From Legionella septentrionalis (GTDB taxonomy: Bacteria; Pseudomonadota; Gammaproteobacteria; Legionellales; Legionellaceae), in NCBI RefSeq assembly GCF_003989745.1, contig NZ_RZGS01000026.1:1-35123 (forward strand): a stretch of DNA of 35,123 nt, read 5' to 3'. The notes beneath the pieces are model-generated. The model was not told where the DNA came from, ran no database searches, and worked only from the letters and a program-made list of their open reading frames with translations. Position numbers and translations under genes: made by a program. Within the stretch, counting starts at the first letter, position 1; every line of letters begins with the position of its first letter. Shown here piece by piece: positions 1 to 7,487 of the stretch.

Positions 1-1
1 C

Positions 2-106
2 TCTCAATTTGATTTGGATAAAATTGCCAGAGAATTAAATGAAAGACCGCGGAAAACATTGAACTTTCTAGCTCCGGCGGATAAATTGAGCGAGGTGTTG
101 CAATGA
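2..106 (+). pseudogene. IS30-family transposase, C-terminal end (cut by window start)
   Basis: The first frame reads 34 codons and a TGA stop. It contains ARELNERPRKTLNF followed by a KLSEVLQ end, the typical carboxy terminus of IS30-type transposases, which belong to the DDE integrase group. Only the last residues lie in the window, so it is unknown whether the full gene is intact to the left. The sequence just after the stop (gattgaatttgcc) resembles the outer end of an IS30-type element, so the element border probably lies near position 120, where an IS3 remnant begins on the other strand. Confidence 0.75.
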
Positions 107-120
107 TCGATTGAATTTGC

Positions 121-285
121 CCCCGCCTTTTTTAAAATTTCTTTTTCCATCTTCAGGCGCTGGTTTTCCTCCCGCAATTGCTCAAGCTGTTCAGCAATTA
201 ACTTACCATTGCCTCTGAATGCTTGACCCTCAACTGCCTTATGTTCTTTTAATCCAACAATTAGCACGTTAGAATTGAGCAACAA
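121..285 (-). pseudogene. IS3-family OrfA remnant
   Basis: On the minus strand a short frame encodes the motif GNGKLIAEQLEQLREEN followed by RLKMEKEILKKAG. This is the C-terminal helix and leucine-zipper part of OrfA, the DNA-binding subunit of IS3-family transposases. The frame then runs into the antisense of the IS30 end. The usual OrfA helix-turn-helix N-terminus is absent, and the open frame begins only at a TTG at 285. I read this as a dead fragment, probably interrupted by the neighbouring IS30-type element. Confidence 0.6.
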
Positions 286-552
286 ACTACGAGCTGCCTC
301 GGGCCCCGACCGTAACTTTGGTTTTCACGAATCTAATCACATCAAGTTTAAAATTCTTGAAAATTTTTCTTCTATTTATCATCTTTTTTACCAGATAAAA
401 GTTTTAAATTCACCCAAAATCCGCCTTCCTGCCGCGTCAGAAGTTTCACACTGTGCAAACTGCAAGGCTAATATTACAACATCACTCCTTTGAGATACCT
501 GCTTGACCGCAAGTATGGTAATGAGGGTTTAAGAATATTGTTTCATACATGC
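286..552. other. Intergenic, AT-rich, no recognised gene
   Basis: Between the IS remnants and the first ankyrin gene I see no convincing gene. A 72-codon + frame (275-493) has no recognisable domain and no ribosome binding site, and its composition is not protein-like. The stretch supplies the upstream region of the ankyrin gene at 587. Confidence 0.5.
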
Positions 553-558
553 TATAAT
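550..558 (+). promoter_or_regulatory. Extended -10 promoter of the first ankyrin gene
   Basis: TGCTATAAT is a perfect extended -10 element (TGn-TATAAT). No good -35 hexamer sits 16-18 bases upstream, which extended -10 promoters can tolerate. Transcription would begin near 565 and give a leader of about 22 bases. The same nine bases occur at the equivalent place before the paralogue (4937-4945). Because the promoter covers the ATG at 557, that codon cannot be the start; the ATG at 587 is. Confidence 0.65.
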
Positions 559-586
559 GTTTATAAAAGTTACAAGGTGCTTGTTT

Positions 587-3160
587 ATGTCTTTTATACA
601 ACTCGGCAAAAAATTAGGTTATTTTAAAGGCGACGAAAATTATTCAGGTTTTTTAATACGCTGGTTGGAAGCCTGTTTAGTTAATGAGGAAAAGGATTTC
701 TTAGAGCGAATTAAAAGGATAGAACAATATCATAGCCAAGGCACACAATTCCTGGAAAAAGTCAGTACGTTAAAAAAGAAAGTTATAAGTTGGAAAAATT
801 TAAGCGCAGAAGAAAAAATTTCGCAGACCTTAACGGCAGAAGAGCAAAATATTTTAGACGTTTTGGCGTTCTACGAGAGTATACTTTTATATGACGCGGC
901 TCTACTCAATGGCAAACGCATTGAACAAACGTCCCACATCGCATCCTCTGAATCTATCCAAAGAGAAGGTGGATTGCTACGAATTCATTCCCAAGCTGCA
1001 ATGCTCTCCTCAAAAGAAATAGACACGTACTTTAAAGAAATGGCAGGTATTCTCAATCTTAGTCTTGCTCCTCAGGAAACAGTAGGAATCACTTTACGTC
1101 TCTCATATCATAGCATCGCTTTAACCTATCAACCGCAGGCAGGTTGGACATTAGTTGATCATCGTGATATTTGTAATGATAATCTAAGCAATAACCGGCA
1201 AGTCTTGGGATATGATTTAAGCTGTCTGGCTATCTTTTGTTCTGATCTTTCCAAGAACTATATTCCCTTTAGTATCGATCTCTTTACCACCGGCAGACAC
1301 CCACAACTTGAACAATTAAAAACACAGTTTGCTGCATTTAAAACCCGGCAAAACACTAAGATAGTTGAGCGATTTGATGAGTGTGGTTATGGCGGTATCG
1401 ATTTAGCTTATATGGCTGTCCAGAATAGAGATGCAAGCGCCCTTGTCAAGCTCGCTCAAAAAGGAGCTGATCTTAATATAATGTATAAAACGTATCTCTG
1501 GCAAGAAGATGACGATAGGTACAATCTTGCTTTTCTAGCTGCGATGAATGGGGATGCAGAAATACTTGATATCCTTGCGAAAAATAATGTGGATTTACAT
1601 ACACCAAGCCGCGGAGTGACTCCTATGGAGCTTGCTTCGTCCCATGGCCATGGGGCGGCTATTGCCATGCTGCACCAGCATGGGGTATCAGTCAATCAAC
1701 GGGGTAATGGTGGATGGAGTCCGGCTCATTATGCAGCATCGAAGGGGCATGACTCGGCCTTAGCTACACTTAAAGAATTAGGGGCAGATTTAAACGCGCA
1801 AACTGAGGACGGCATGACCCCGCTATGCCTTGCAGCGTTTAAGAATCAGGGGCATATTGTAGCTCAGTTATTAAATGATAAACAAGTGGACTGTGACCTA
1901 CGGGCTGAGAGGGGCTACCATGCCATCCATTACGCAGCTTTTGCAGGCAATGAGATTATTCTTAATCTTTTTAAAGATAGAGGATTTAATTTACACATGG
2001 AAGATGCTGAGGGAAGCACGATTGCCCATTTTCTCGCCCTAGGCGGACATAAAGCATTGATCGAAAAATTGATGACTCAAGAGTTAGATTTTAATAAGAA
2101 AAACGCACGTGGCTTTACGCCTCTTCATTATGCAGCTGAAGGTGGACAGCTTGATATAGTTGAGTTTTTCGCCACTAAAAATTTTGATTTAAATGTAGAA
2201 AATAATGAGGGACAAACTATAGCGCATATAGCTGCTATGGAAAACCAAACAGCTCTTCTTCCCTTTTTGGCGGCTCAAGGTGTAGACATGGCCAAGGAAG
2301 ACAACCATGGGTTTGCTCCGCTCATGTATGCCGCGAAAAGCGGCTCTAAAGACGCTTTTACGGAACTGGCCAAATATGGAATAGGGAAAAATATACCCTA
2401 CATCGCCATTGAGCACGAACAATCTGAAATCATTCAAGCCCTCACTGAATTCAAGATAGATTTTAAAGACGAAGCCTCAAAGAGCTACTCAGAAAACGAA
2501 TTAAGAAAAATTATTGCCTCTCACTTAAATCCAGGGGAAACCATACCACAAAAAATAGAAACAAGGCTCCGAACATTTATAAAACAAAAATCTGATAAGG
2601 AGAAGATCCCTATTACCCCTTATGAATTTGCCCTCCTTTTGGGAAAAGATAAAATTGTACGAATATTCAATCAGCAGAATCCTAAAACTACCGAGTTATT
2701 AACCAGCTTGCAAACTTTAAGAGAACATGGCGAAACCATTAAAAACAAAAATAAAGAAAATAAAAAAGAAGAAGCAGGCAAGGAAAATGCTAAAGACCTA
2801 AATACCATAGAAGGGGAAAAAGCCATCTTAGCGGCTGATGCACTTGAGACACTGGCTTGCCTTTATTTCTCTGCGAAAAGTTCTCCTAATCCTGATAGCA
2901 AAGCCATAGAAAAAATTCAGGATAGTTTTAAACAACAACTGGCCCAAACTTACAAAGACCTAAGCACCCACCGAGCATTGTGGAAGCCTATTCTTGCCAA
3001 TATTCTTATAGCAGCGACCGGCATCGGTCTTCTAGTTATCTTAGGCAAACTTTTAATCACAGGCAGTGCTTTCTTTGCTGAAACCAATCGTCAACAAATG
3101 GTTAAGGAAGTCTCCAATGAATTTGAAAAGTTGATTACCCCATGTAAGACAGCGTTTTAA
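587..3160 (+). CDS. Ankyrin-repeat protein with degenerate C58-like protease domain (candidate Dot/Icm-type effector)
   Basis: 857 residues. The ATG at 587 is preceded by AAGGTG seven bases upstream and lies downstream of the promoter. Residues 1-240 match the N-terminus of the paralogue at 4973 and resemble a papain-like C58 fold: SGFLIRWLEAC near residue 20, His175 in YHSIAL and Asp191 in GWTLVD. At the expected nucleophile position there is Tyr19 instead of Cys, with two residues deleted just before it, and the usual D-x-N has become DHR. It is probably a pseudo-enzyme. Residues of about 270-600 are ankyrin repeats (TPLHYAAEGGQ type). A charged Lys/Glu-rich linker of about 730-760 precedes a hydrophobic segment at about 801-824 and a short Glu-containing tail. 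This build is common in Legionella effectors, but translocation is inferred. An IS element lies 16 bases downstream. Confidence 0.88.
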   Translation: MSFIQLGKKLGYFKGDENYSGFLIRWLEACLVNEEKDFLERIKRIEQYHSQGTQFLEKVSTLKKKVISWKNLSAEEKISQTLTAEEQNILDVLAFYESILLYDAALLNGKRIEQTSHIASSESIQREGGLLRIHSQAAMLSSKEIDTYFKEMAGILNLSLAPQETVGITLRLSYHSIALTYQPQAGWTLVDHRDICNDNLSNNRQVLGYDLSCLAIFCSDLSKNYIPFSIDLFTTGRHPQLEQLKTQFAAFKTRQNTKIVERFDECGYGGIDLAYMAVQNRDASALVKLAQKGADLNIMYKTYLWQEDDDRYNLAFLAAMNGDAEILDILAKNNVDLHTPSRGVTPMELASSHGHGAAIAMLHQHGVSVNQRGNGGWSPAHYAASKGHDSALATLKELGADLNAQTEDGMTPLCLAAFKNQGHIVAQLLNDKQVDCDLRAERGYHAIHYAAFAGNEIILNLFKDRGFNLHMEDAEGSTIAHFLALGGHKALIEKLMTQELDFNKKNARGFTPLHYAAEGGQLDIVEFFATKNFDLNVENNEGQTIAHIAAMENQTALLPFLAAQGVDMAKEDNHGFAPLMYAAKSGSKDAFTELAKYGIGKNIPYIAIEHEQSEIIQALTEFKIDFKDEASKSYSENELRKIIASHLNPGETIPQKIETRLRTFIKQKSDKEKIPITPYEFALLLGKDKIVRIFNQQNPKTTELLTSLQTLREHGETIKNKNKENKKEEAGKENAKDLNTIEGEKAILAADALETLACLYFSAKSSPNPDSKAIEKIQDSFKQQLAQTYKDLSTHRALWKPILANILIAATGIGLLVILGKLLITGSAFFAETNRQQMVKEVSNEFEKLITPCKTAF

Positions 3161-3176
3161 AGTGCATGAACAATTA

Positions 3177-3194
3177 GGGCGTGTCATCAATTAA
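3177..3194 (+). repeat. Left terminal inverted repeat of the IS5-family element
   Basis: GGGCGTGTCATCAATTAA, exactly complementary to 4094-4111, preceded by TA. Confidence 0.9.
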
Positions 3195-3600
3195 GCAAAA
3201 TGACAGTTGCTGCCAAATAAATTCCTCCGAGGAAATTATTTGCTCTTTTATCGTATCTGGTTGCGATGGCACTAAACTGCTTTAATTTACAAAAGAAATT
3301 TTCTATAAGATGGCGTGAATAATATAAAAATTTATCGTATTTTCTTTTAATTTTTCTTACAGATTTCGGGGGTATAACAGCCTCACAAGCTTTCCCTTTA
3401 AGCTTTTTCAAAACTCTGTCTTCTGCATCGTAGGCTTTATCAGCAAGCAACGCATCGGCACACATGTTTTCAAGTAACACATCAGCGCCATCAAGGTCAT
3501 GTGCCTGACCCCCTGTCAAATGAAAGCCAGTCGGGTTGCCCAGTGCATCACAAGTAGCGTGTATCTTGGTGCTTAATCCGCCACTGCTGCGTCCGATAGC
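3187..3600 (-). CDS. IS5-family transposase, second frame (OrfB, catalytic C-terminal half)
   Basis: The frame opens after a TGA at 3601-3603 and reads AIGRSSGGLSTKIHATCD, then HLTGGQAHDLDGADVLLEN. The second aspartate (LLADKAYDAED) and the Y-(2)-R-(3)-E-(6)-K signature follow in YSRHLIENFFCKLKQF, so the DDE triad is present across the two frames. There is no obvious independent start codon or Shine-Dalgarno sequence at the beginning. It is either expressed by programmed frameshifting in the 3548-3600 overlap or is the downstream half of a gene broken by a small deletion. Confidence 0.7.
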   Translation of the reverse strand, partial: AIGRSSGGLSTKIHATCDALGNPTGFHLTGGQAHDLDGADVLLENMCADALLADKAYDAEDRVLKKLKGKACEAVIPPKSVRKIKRKYDKFLYYSRHLIENFFCKLKQFSAIATRYDKRANNFLGGIYLAATVILLN

Positions 3601-3937
3601 TCATCTCCCTCTTTTTTTTAGCGCCGGCACTGTGCTGATGTCGCACTATGGTTGAGTCAATCATGACATATTCATTATCCGAATCTTCTGAAAGGGCGAT
3701 AAAAATTTTTTCCCAAATGCCCGTCTTGCTCCAACGTGTGTGACGAGTATGGATCACACGAAAATCTCCAAAACGTTCCGGCAAATCCCTCCACGAAATA
3801 CCTGCGCGATAGCGGTACAAAACTGCCTCGACAAAAAGTCTGTTATCCTGGGCTGTGACTCCCACACTTTGTTTGCGGCCGGGCAATAAATCTTTAATCT
3901 TTTCCCATTGCTTTTCTTTTAATCCGTAACGACGCAT
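3548..3937 (-). CDS. IS5-family transposase, first frame (OrfA)
   Basis: From the ATG at 3937 the frame starts MRRYGLKEKQWEKIKDLLPG, the usual beginning of IS5/IS427 transposases. It continues through the DUF4096-type domain (YRYRAGISWRDLPERFG) and the first catalytic aspartate region (MIDSTIVRHQHSAGAKKK). It then runs into about 20 unrelated residues and stops at 3548. The remaining catalytic part lies in another frame (3187-3600). The open frame extends further upstream, but the family start is at 3937. The split lies near an A8 run (T8 on the + strand at 3612-3619), but the second frame has a TGA just before it opens, so simple slippage on the A run would not join them. Confidence 0.75.
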   Translation of the reverse strand: MRRYGLKEKQWEKIKDLLPGRKQSVGVTAQDNRLFVEAVLYRYRAGISWRDLPERFGDFRVIHTRHTRWSKTGIWEKIFIALSEDSDNEYVMIDSTIVRHQHSAGAKKKREMSYRTQQWRIKHQDTRYL

Positions 3938-4093
3938 CTTTACACTTACATGGCTAACTTCAGGGCAGAATAAACAATCCATGGACTTTTGAAAAGACAT
4001 GGAAATAAAATACATCTTTTTGGCTAAACAACGAATATCAATGATTTTACCAACAGAGATAATTAATAACTTATTGTTTATTAATGATACTTT

Positions 4094-4111
4094 TTAATTG
4101 ATGACACGCCC
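4094..4111 (-). repeat. Right terminal inverted repeat of the IS5-family element
   Basis: TTAATTGATGACACGCCC, the exact complement of the left end at 3177-3194, followed by TA. Confidence 0.9.
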
Positions 4112-4148
4112 TATTTTCGTCGCTAGTTTGTAATACTCTGCAGAATTA

Positions 4149-4739
4149 TCATCGATAACAAATAATGGAGCTAAACCCTTCGCACTCTTTGCCAAAGCAT
4201 AATCTTTGATTTCCCAAGGCTTTTGTTGCAGGAAGGTGAGGCGCTTTTTTATATTCTTGCGCTTTTAAATACCCCATGCGCCTGCAAAAAGAATAGGCGG
4301 CCCGCTGTCCGCAGCCTTTGCTGTTTTCATAGCACCAATCAACACGATAATGACCGATGCGCGGTGCAGCGAAGCGTCTGGAACGATAATGATATTTCGC
4401 GGGCGGTTGATGCTTTACCACCCCTACACATTGAATTAACTTAAATCCGTTACAGCGCCAACCCTGGCATTGTGCACGACTGTTTAAATAATTGCTTATA
4501 CCGACATTGTGCTCCATAATTTGTGTACTGGCACGTTGATATCCCATTTTACGGCAATAACAATCGGCTACAGCAGCACCGCACTTTTTTCCATTTAAAG
4601 TACAATATGCCAATCTCTGGCCATGATAGGTGGGTGACCAAAAATCCCGATAAGCATTTTGTTCGCGCACATTTGCATGGCCGCTATGCATCATAGCCAA
4701 TAAAGAAAACAAAATAACCAGCCGGCAAAACTTCTTCAT
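4149..4739 (-). CDS. Secreted cysteine-rich protein with two tandem repeats (unknown function)
   Basis: 196 residues. The ATG at 4739 is chosen because AAGGATGG lies just upstream and because a clear signal peptide follows (MKKFCRLVILFSLLAMMHSG, cleavage probably after HA). The mature protein is built from two similar units of about 60 residues. Each begins with a W/Y-Cys, then has a KCG or GCG pair, an A-A-x-x-FCR-MGY core, and ends C-x-G-x-x-C-x-GF-x-x-I-x-C. The cysteines align between units, which suggests disulphide-stabilised domains outside the cytoplasm. I do not recognise a named family. The gene is divergent from the second ankyrin gene, and its end is 37 bases from the IS element. 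Confidence 0.8.
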   Translation of the reverse strand: MKKFCRLVILFSLLAMMHSGHANVREQNAYRDFWSPTYHGQRLAYCTLNGKKCGAAVADCYCRKMGYQRASTQIMEHNVGISNYLNSRAQCQGWRCNGFKLIQCVGVVKHQPPAKYHYRSRRFAAPRIGHYRVDWCYENSKGCGQRAAYSFCRRMGYLKAQEYKKAPHLPATKALGNQRLCFGKECEGFSSIICYR

Positions 4740-4936
4740 GAAACCATCCTTAGATTTACAGCTTTTTAAAGGTAAAACAATAATGAAGCTTATGTTAGCG
4801 TATGGCCTTTGACAAAAAAAGCTTTCTTGAGCTGGAATACATAAGTTAAAATTGCAAAACAAATCCCCCGTTGTCTTTTTACCCTTCTTGATTAATTTAT
4901 TAATATATTGTTTTGATGGTACAGTTAACATTTAGA

Positions 4937-4945
4937 TGCTATAAT
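4937..4945 (+). promoter_or_regulatory. Extended -10 promoter of the second ankyrin gene
   Basis: TGCTATAAT occurs 28 bases before the ATG at 4973, almost the same geometry as the copy before the first ankyrin gene (29 bases). No convincing -35 is present. The leader would be about 20 bases and has no recognisable Shine-Dalgarno sequence. Confidence 0.65.
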
Positions 4946-4972
4946 GGCAAAATTAAAACCATTTTGACTATT

Positions 4973-7456
4973 ATGCATGCTTTTGATGTCGCAAAAAAAC
5001 TAGGCTATGAGAGTAAAGATTCAAAAGGGATTTGTCAGGGTTTTTCCATACGTTGGCTTGAAGCCTGCTTGGCTGGTGAAGAAAAATTATTTTTAAAACG
5101 AATCGAAAAAATAGCGGAATATAACAATTTTGCCGAACCGCTCCTCAAGCAAGTTGCTATTGTCAAAAAAAGAGTGGCCAGTTGGCAAACATCTGCACCA
5201 GATTTACAACATTTAACTGAAGAAGAACAAGAACTTTTCGACGTCCTCGCCTTCTACGAAAGCCTTGTTTTATATCATCGCCCTCACAACCATTCTTTGC
5301 TTCCTGAAGGCGCATGTCAGGAAAATATAGAAAAAATTTCGCCAATCGCTTCCTCTGATTCCATACTTAAAAAAGGAGGCTGGCAACAGATTTACAAAGA
5401 AGCAATGATCCTGACTCGCGAAGAAATAAAAAAGTATTTCGATGAACTTGCAAACTTACTTGCTCAACATTTGCCACCTGAACAACAAGTGGGGCTCATG
5501 CTGGCAAACCAAAGCCATGCCATTGCGCTTACCTATCAACAGGAAGCAGGCTGGACGTTTATGGATATTAATCAATATCCGCCTAAAACCCTGGGCAAAG
5601 ACACCGACAATCTTTCTTATTACATATCGCTAGCTTTTGGCTATGATTGGCACATACCATTAAATGCAACCCTGTTCACTACGGGTGATCATCCAAACCT
5701 CGTGCAGTTTAAAAAAGATTTTTCCACATTAAAATTTGGTAAGAATCTGGCGGAAATGGCTTTGCGAGCGAGTCGGGATGGCATCGATTTAGCTTATATG
5801 GCTGCAGCCCAGGGAGATGCAGCCATGCTCTCCGAGCTTGGCAAGGCTGGAGCCAATCTCCATAAAACATATAAGGAGACTAAACACACCCTTGCATGGA
5901 TTGCTGCCCAAAACGGCCATATAAATATTCTCCATGAACTTGCAAAGAACAATGTGGATTTGGATAAAACCGATACGAAGGGCGTGGCTCCTGTGCATGT
6001 AGCTGCATTAACTGGCCAATACGAGGCAATTACGGTACTGCATCAATATAAAATCCCTGTAAATAAAAGAAACGAAAAAAACGGATTTACTCCATCCCAC
6101 TATGCAGCCATAGGGGGGCAAAGCAAGACGCTGGATACCCTTAAACAGCTGGGAGCAAATTTAAATGAGGAAGCTGATGGAGGTGTTACTCCATTACATA
6201 ATGCCATACTTAGACAGCAAGAACACATCGTGGTTAAGCTACTCAATGACAAGGAAATAGACTGCAACAAAAATGAGAATGGAGTGCATCCCATTCACTA
6301 TGCTTCATGGGCGGGCAGCGATACGATCCTTGACCTCTTTAAGAAAAAAGGCTTTGATTTGGCTATTGAAGATAGAGATGGCAAGACTATTGCTCATTAC
6401 CTGGCAGAGAAAGGCTACGCCGATTTAGTTGAAAAATATTTAGAACAAGGTTTTGATTTTAATAAAAAAGATAAAAAAGGCTTAACGCCTTTGCATTGTG
6501 CAGCCAAAGCTGGACAATTGGGGATTATTAAGCTTCTGGCTGAAAAAGGTTTTGATTTAAATAAAGACGATGAGAGCGGACAAAACATAGCGCACATAGC
6601 TGCCGCACACAATCAGGCGCACCTTATTCCTTTCTTGGCGGATAAAGGTGTGGATCTGGCTAAGAAAGATAAAGGCAATGTCACTCCCATCATGCGTGCT
6701 GCAATACAAGGCGCCAAAGAAGCGTTAATCAAACTTATCCCTTATGACTCGGAAGATCTCATTCCTTATCTAGCCATCCTGCGTGATCAAATAACCATTA
6801 TCGAAACGCTTTTTGAATTAAAAATTCCTTTTAAAGACACAGCTTTTTGCAATTATTCAGCGGTTAAAGCAAAACTTATTGCCGAGGGCTCAGCAAAGAC
6901 ACAGGCAAGAATAGAAGATTTTCTTGCACAAAAAGAAGACAAGGAAAACCCCTCTATCACAGCTTATGAATTTGCCTTTCTTTTAGGAAAAGATGACATC
7001 CTGCGGTTATTAAACCAGCATGATCCCAAAACCAGGGAACTTTTAAGGAGCTTGCAAGTTTTAAGAGCACATGGCGAAGCCATCAAACAAAAAAACCTAA
7101 AAAATGAGGTCGAGGGGGAAAAAGCGATTGCAGCAGCTGATGCTCTTGAGAACTTGGCTTACCTTTACTTTGCCGAAAAAAATACCCTTAATCCAGATAC
7201 AAAAACAATTGAAAAAATTCAGGATAGCTTTAAACAGCGCCTTGCTCAAACACATAAAGATTTAAGTACACATCGCTCCCTTTGGAAACCTGTTCTTGCC
7301 AACATCCTCATCGCAGCTACAGGCATCGGTCTTTTAGTGATCATAGGCAAGCTTTTAATCACTGGAAATGCTTTCTTTATGGAAACCAAACGCCAGAAAC
7401 TGGCTAACGAAGTGTCGGGCGAATTTGAAAAATTACTCGCGAACAAACCAACGTAA
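4973..7456 (+). CDS. Ankyrin-repeat protein with C58/YopT-like cysteine-protease domain (candidate Dot/Icm-type effector)
   Basis: 827 residues; the start at 4973 is set by alignment with the paralogue at 587 and by the promoter at 4937. The N-terminal domain (about 1-240) has GICQGFSIRWLEACL with Cys21, SHAIAL with His182 and GWTFMDIN with Asp198. The order Cys, His, Asp and the 16-residue His-Asp spacing match C58 papain-like proteases and similar bacterial effectors. Ankyrin repeats run from about 270 to 590 (TPLHCAAKAGQ type, about 33-residue period). A segment including YEFAFLLGKDD is shared with the paralogue. The C-terminal module near 765-827 (STHRSLWKPVLANILIA, a hydrophobic helix, then a basic/acidic tail) is almost identical in both proteins. 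The function is probably host manipulation by proteolysis; substrate and translocation are unknown. It converges on the DUF2157-like gene with a 31-base gap. Confidence 0.9.
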   Translation: MHAFDVAKKLGYESKDSKGICQGFSIRWLEACLAGEEKLFLKRIEKIAEYNNFAEPLLKQVAIVKKRVASWQTSAPDLQHLTEEEQELFDVLAFYESLVLYHRPHNHSLLPEGACQENIEKISPIASSDSILKKGGWQQIYKEAMILTREEIKKYFDELANLLAQHLPPEQQVGLMLANQSHAIALTYQQEAGWTFMDINQYPPKTLGKDTDNLSYYISLAFGYDWHIPLNATLFTTGDHPNLVQFKKDFSTLKFGKNLAEMALRASRDGIDLAYMAAAQGDAAMLSELGKAGANLHKTYKETKHTLAWIAAQNGHINILHELAKNNVDLDKTDTKGVAPVHVAALTGQYEAITVLHQYKIPVNKRNEKNGFTPSHYAAIGGQSKTLDTLKQLGANLNEEADGGVTPLHNAILRQQEHIVVKLLNDKEIDCNKNENGVHPIHYASWAGSDTILDLFKKKGFDLAIEDRDGKTIAHYLAEKGYADLVEKYLEQGFDFNKKDKKGLTPLHCAAKAGQLGIIKLLAEKGFDLNKDDESGQNIAHIAAAHNQAHLIPFLADKGVDLAKKDKGNVTPIMRAAIQGAKEALIKLIPYDSEDLIPYLAILRDQITIIETLFELKIPFKDTAFCNYSAVKAKLIAEGSAKTQARIEDFLAQKEDKENPSITAYEFAFLLGKDDILRLLNQHDPKTRELLRSLQVLRAHGEAIKQKNLKNEVEGEKAIAAADALENLAYLYFAEKNTLNPDTKTIEKIQDSFKQRLAQTHKDLSTHRSLWKPVLANILIAATGIGLLVIIGKLLITGNAFFMETKRQKLANEVSGEFEKLLANKPT

Positions 7457-7487
7457 AATTAGCTTGTTTCAACTCATTATTTTATCA

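Larger units (their letters stand above)
3177..4111 (-). mobile_element. IS5-family insertion sequence (IS427/IS1031-like)
   Basis: The element is 935 bp and is bounded by a perfect 18-bp inverted repeat: GGGCGTGTCATCAATTAA at 3177-3194 and its complement at 4094-4111. A TA dinucleotide flanks each side (3175-3176 and 4112-4113), consistent with the TA duplication of this subgroup. It carries two overlapping transposase frames on the minus strand. It has landed between the first ankyrin gene and the Cys-rich secreted protein gene and breaks neither. The intact ends suggest a fairly recent insertion. Activity is uncertain because of the split reading frame. Confidence 0.9.

Noticed and set aside
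275-493. 72-codon + frame before the ankyrin genes
   Set aside because: No ribosome binding site, no recognisable domain, and it starts inside the IS3 remnant.
557-586. Upstream ATG at 557 as the start of the first ankyrin protein
   Set aside because: It overlaps the TATAAT hexamer and lacks a ribosome binding site; the ATG at 587 has AAGGTG and aligns with the paralogue.
4223-4444. 73-codon + frame opposite the Cys-rich repeat gene
   Set aside because: Antisense shadow; the minus-strand gene has signal peptide, ribosome binding site and internal repeats.
4892-4904. TTAAT direct repeats upstream of the second ankyrin gene as a PmrA box
   Set aside because: The repeats are 8 bases apart, while the PmrA element of Legionella has about 11-base spacing; the stretch is also very AT-rich, so TTAAT repeats are expected by chance.
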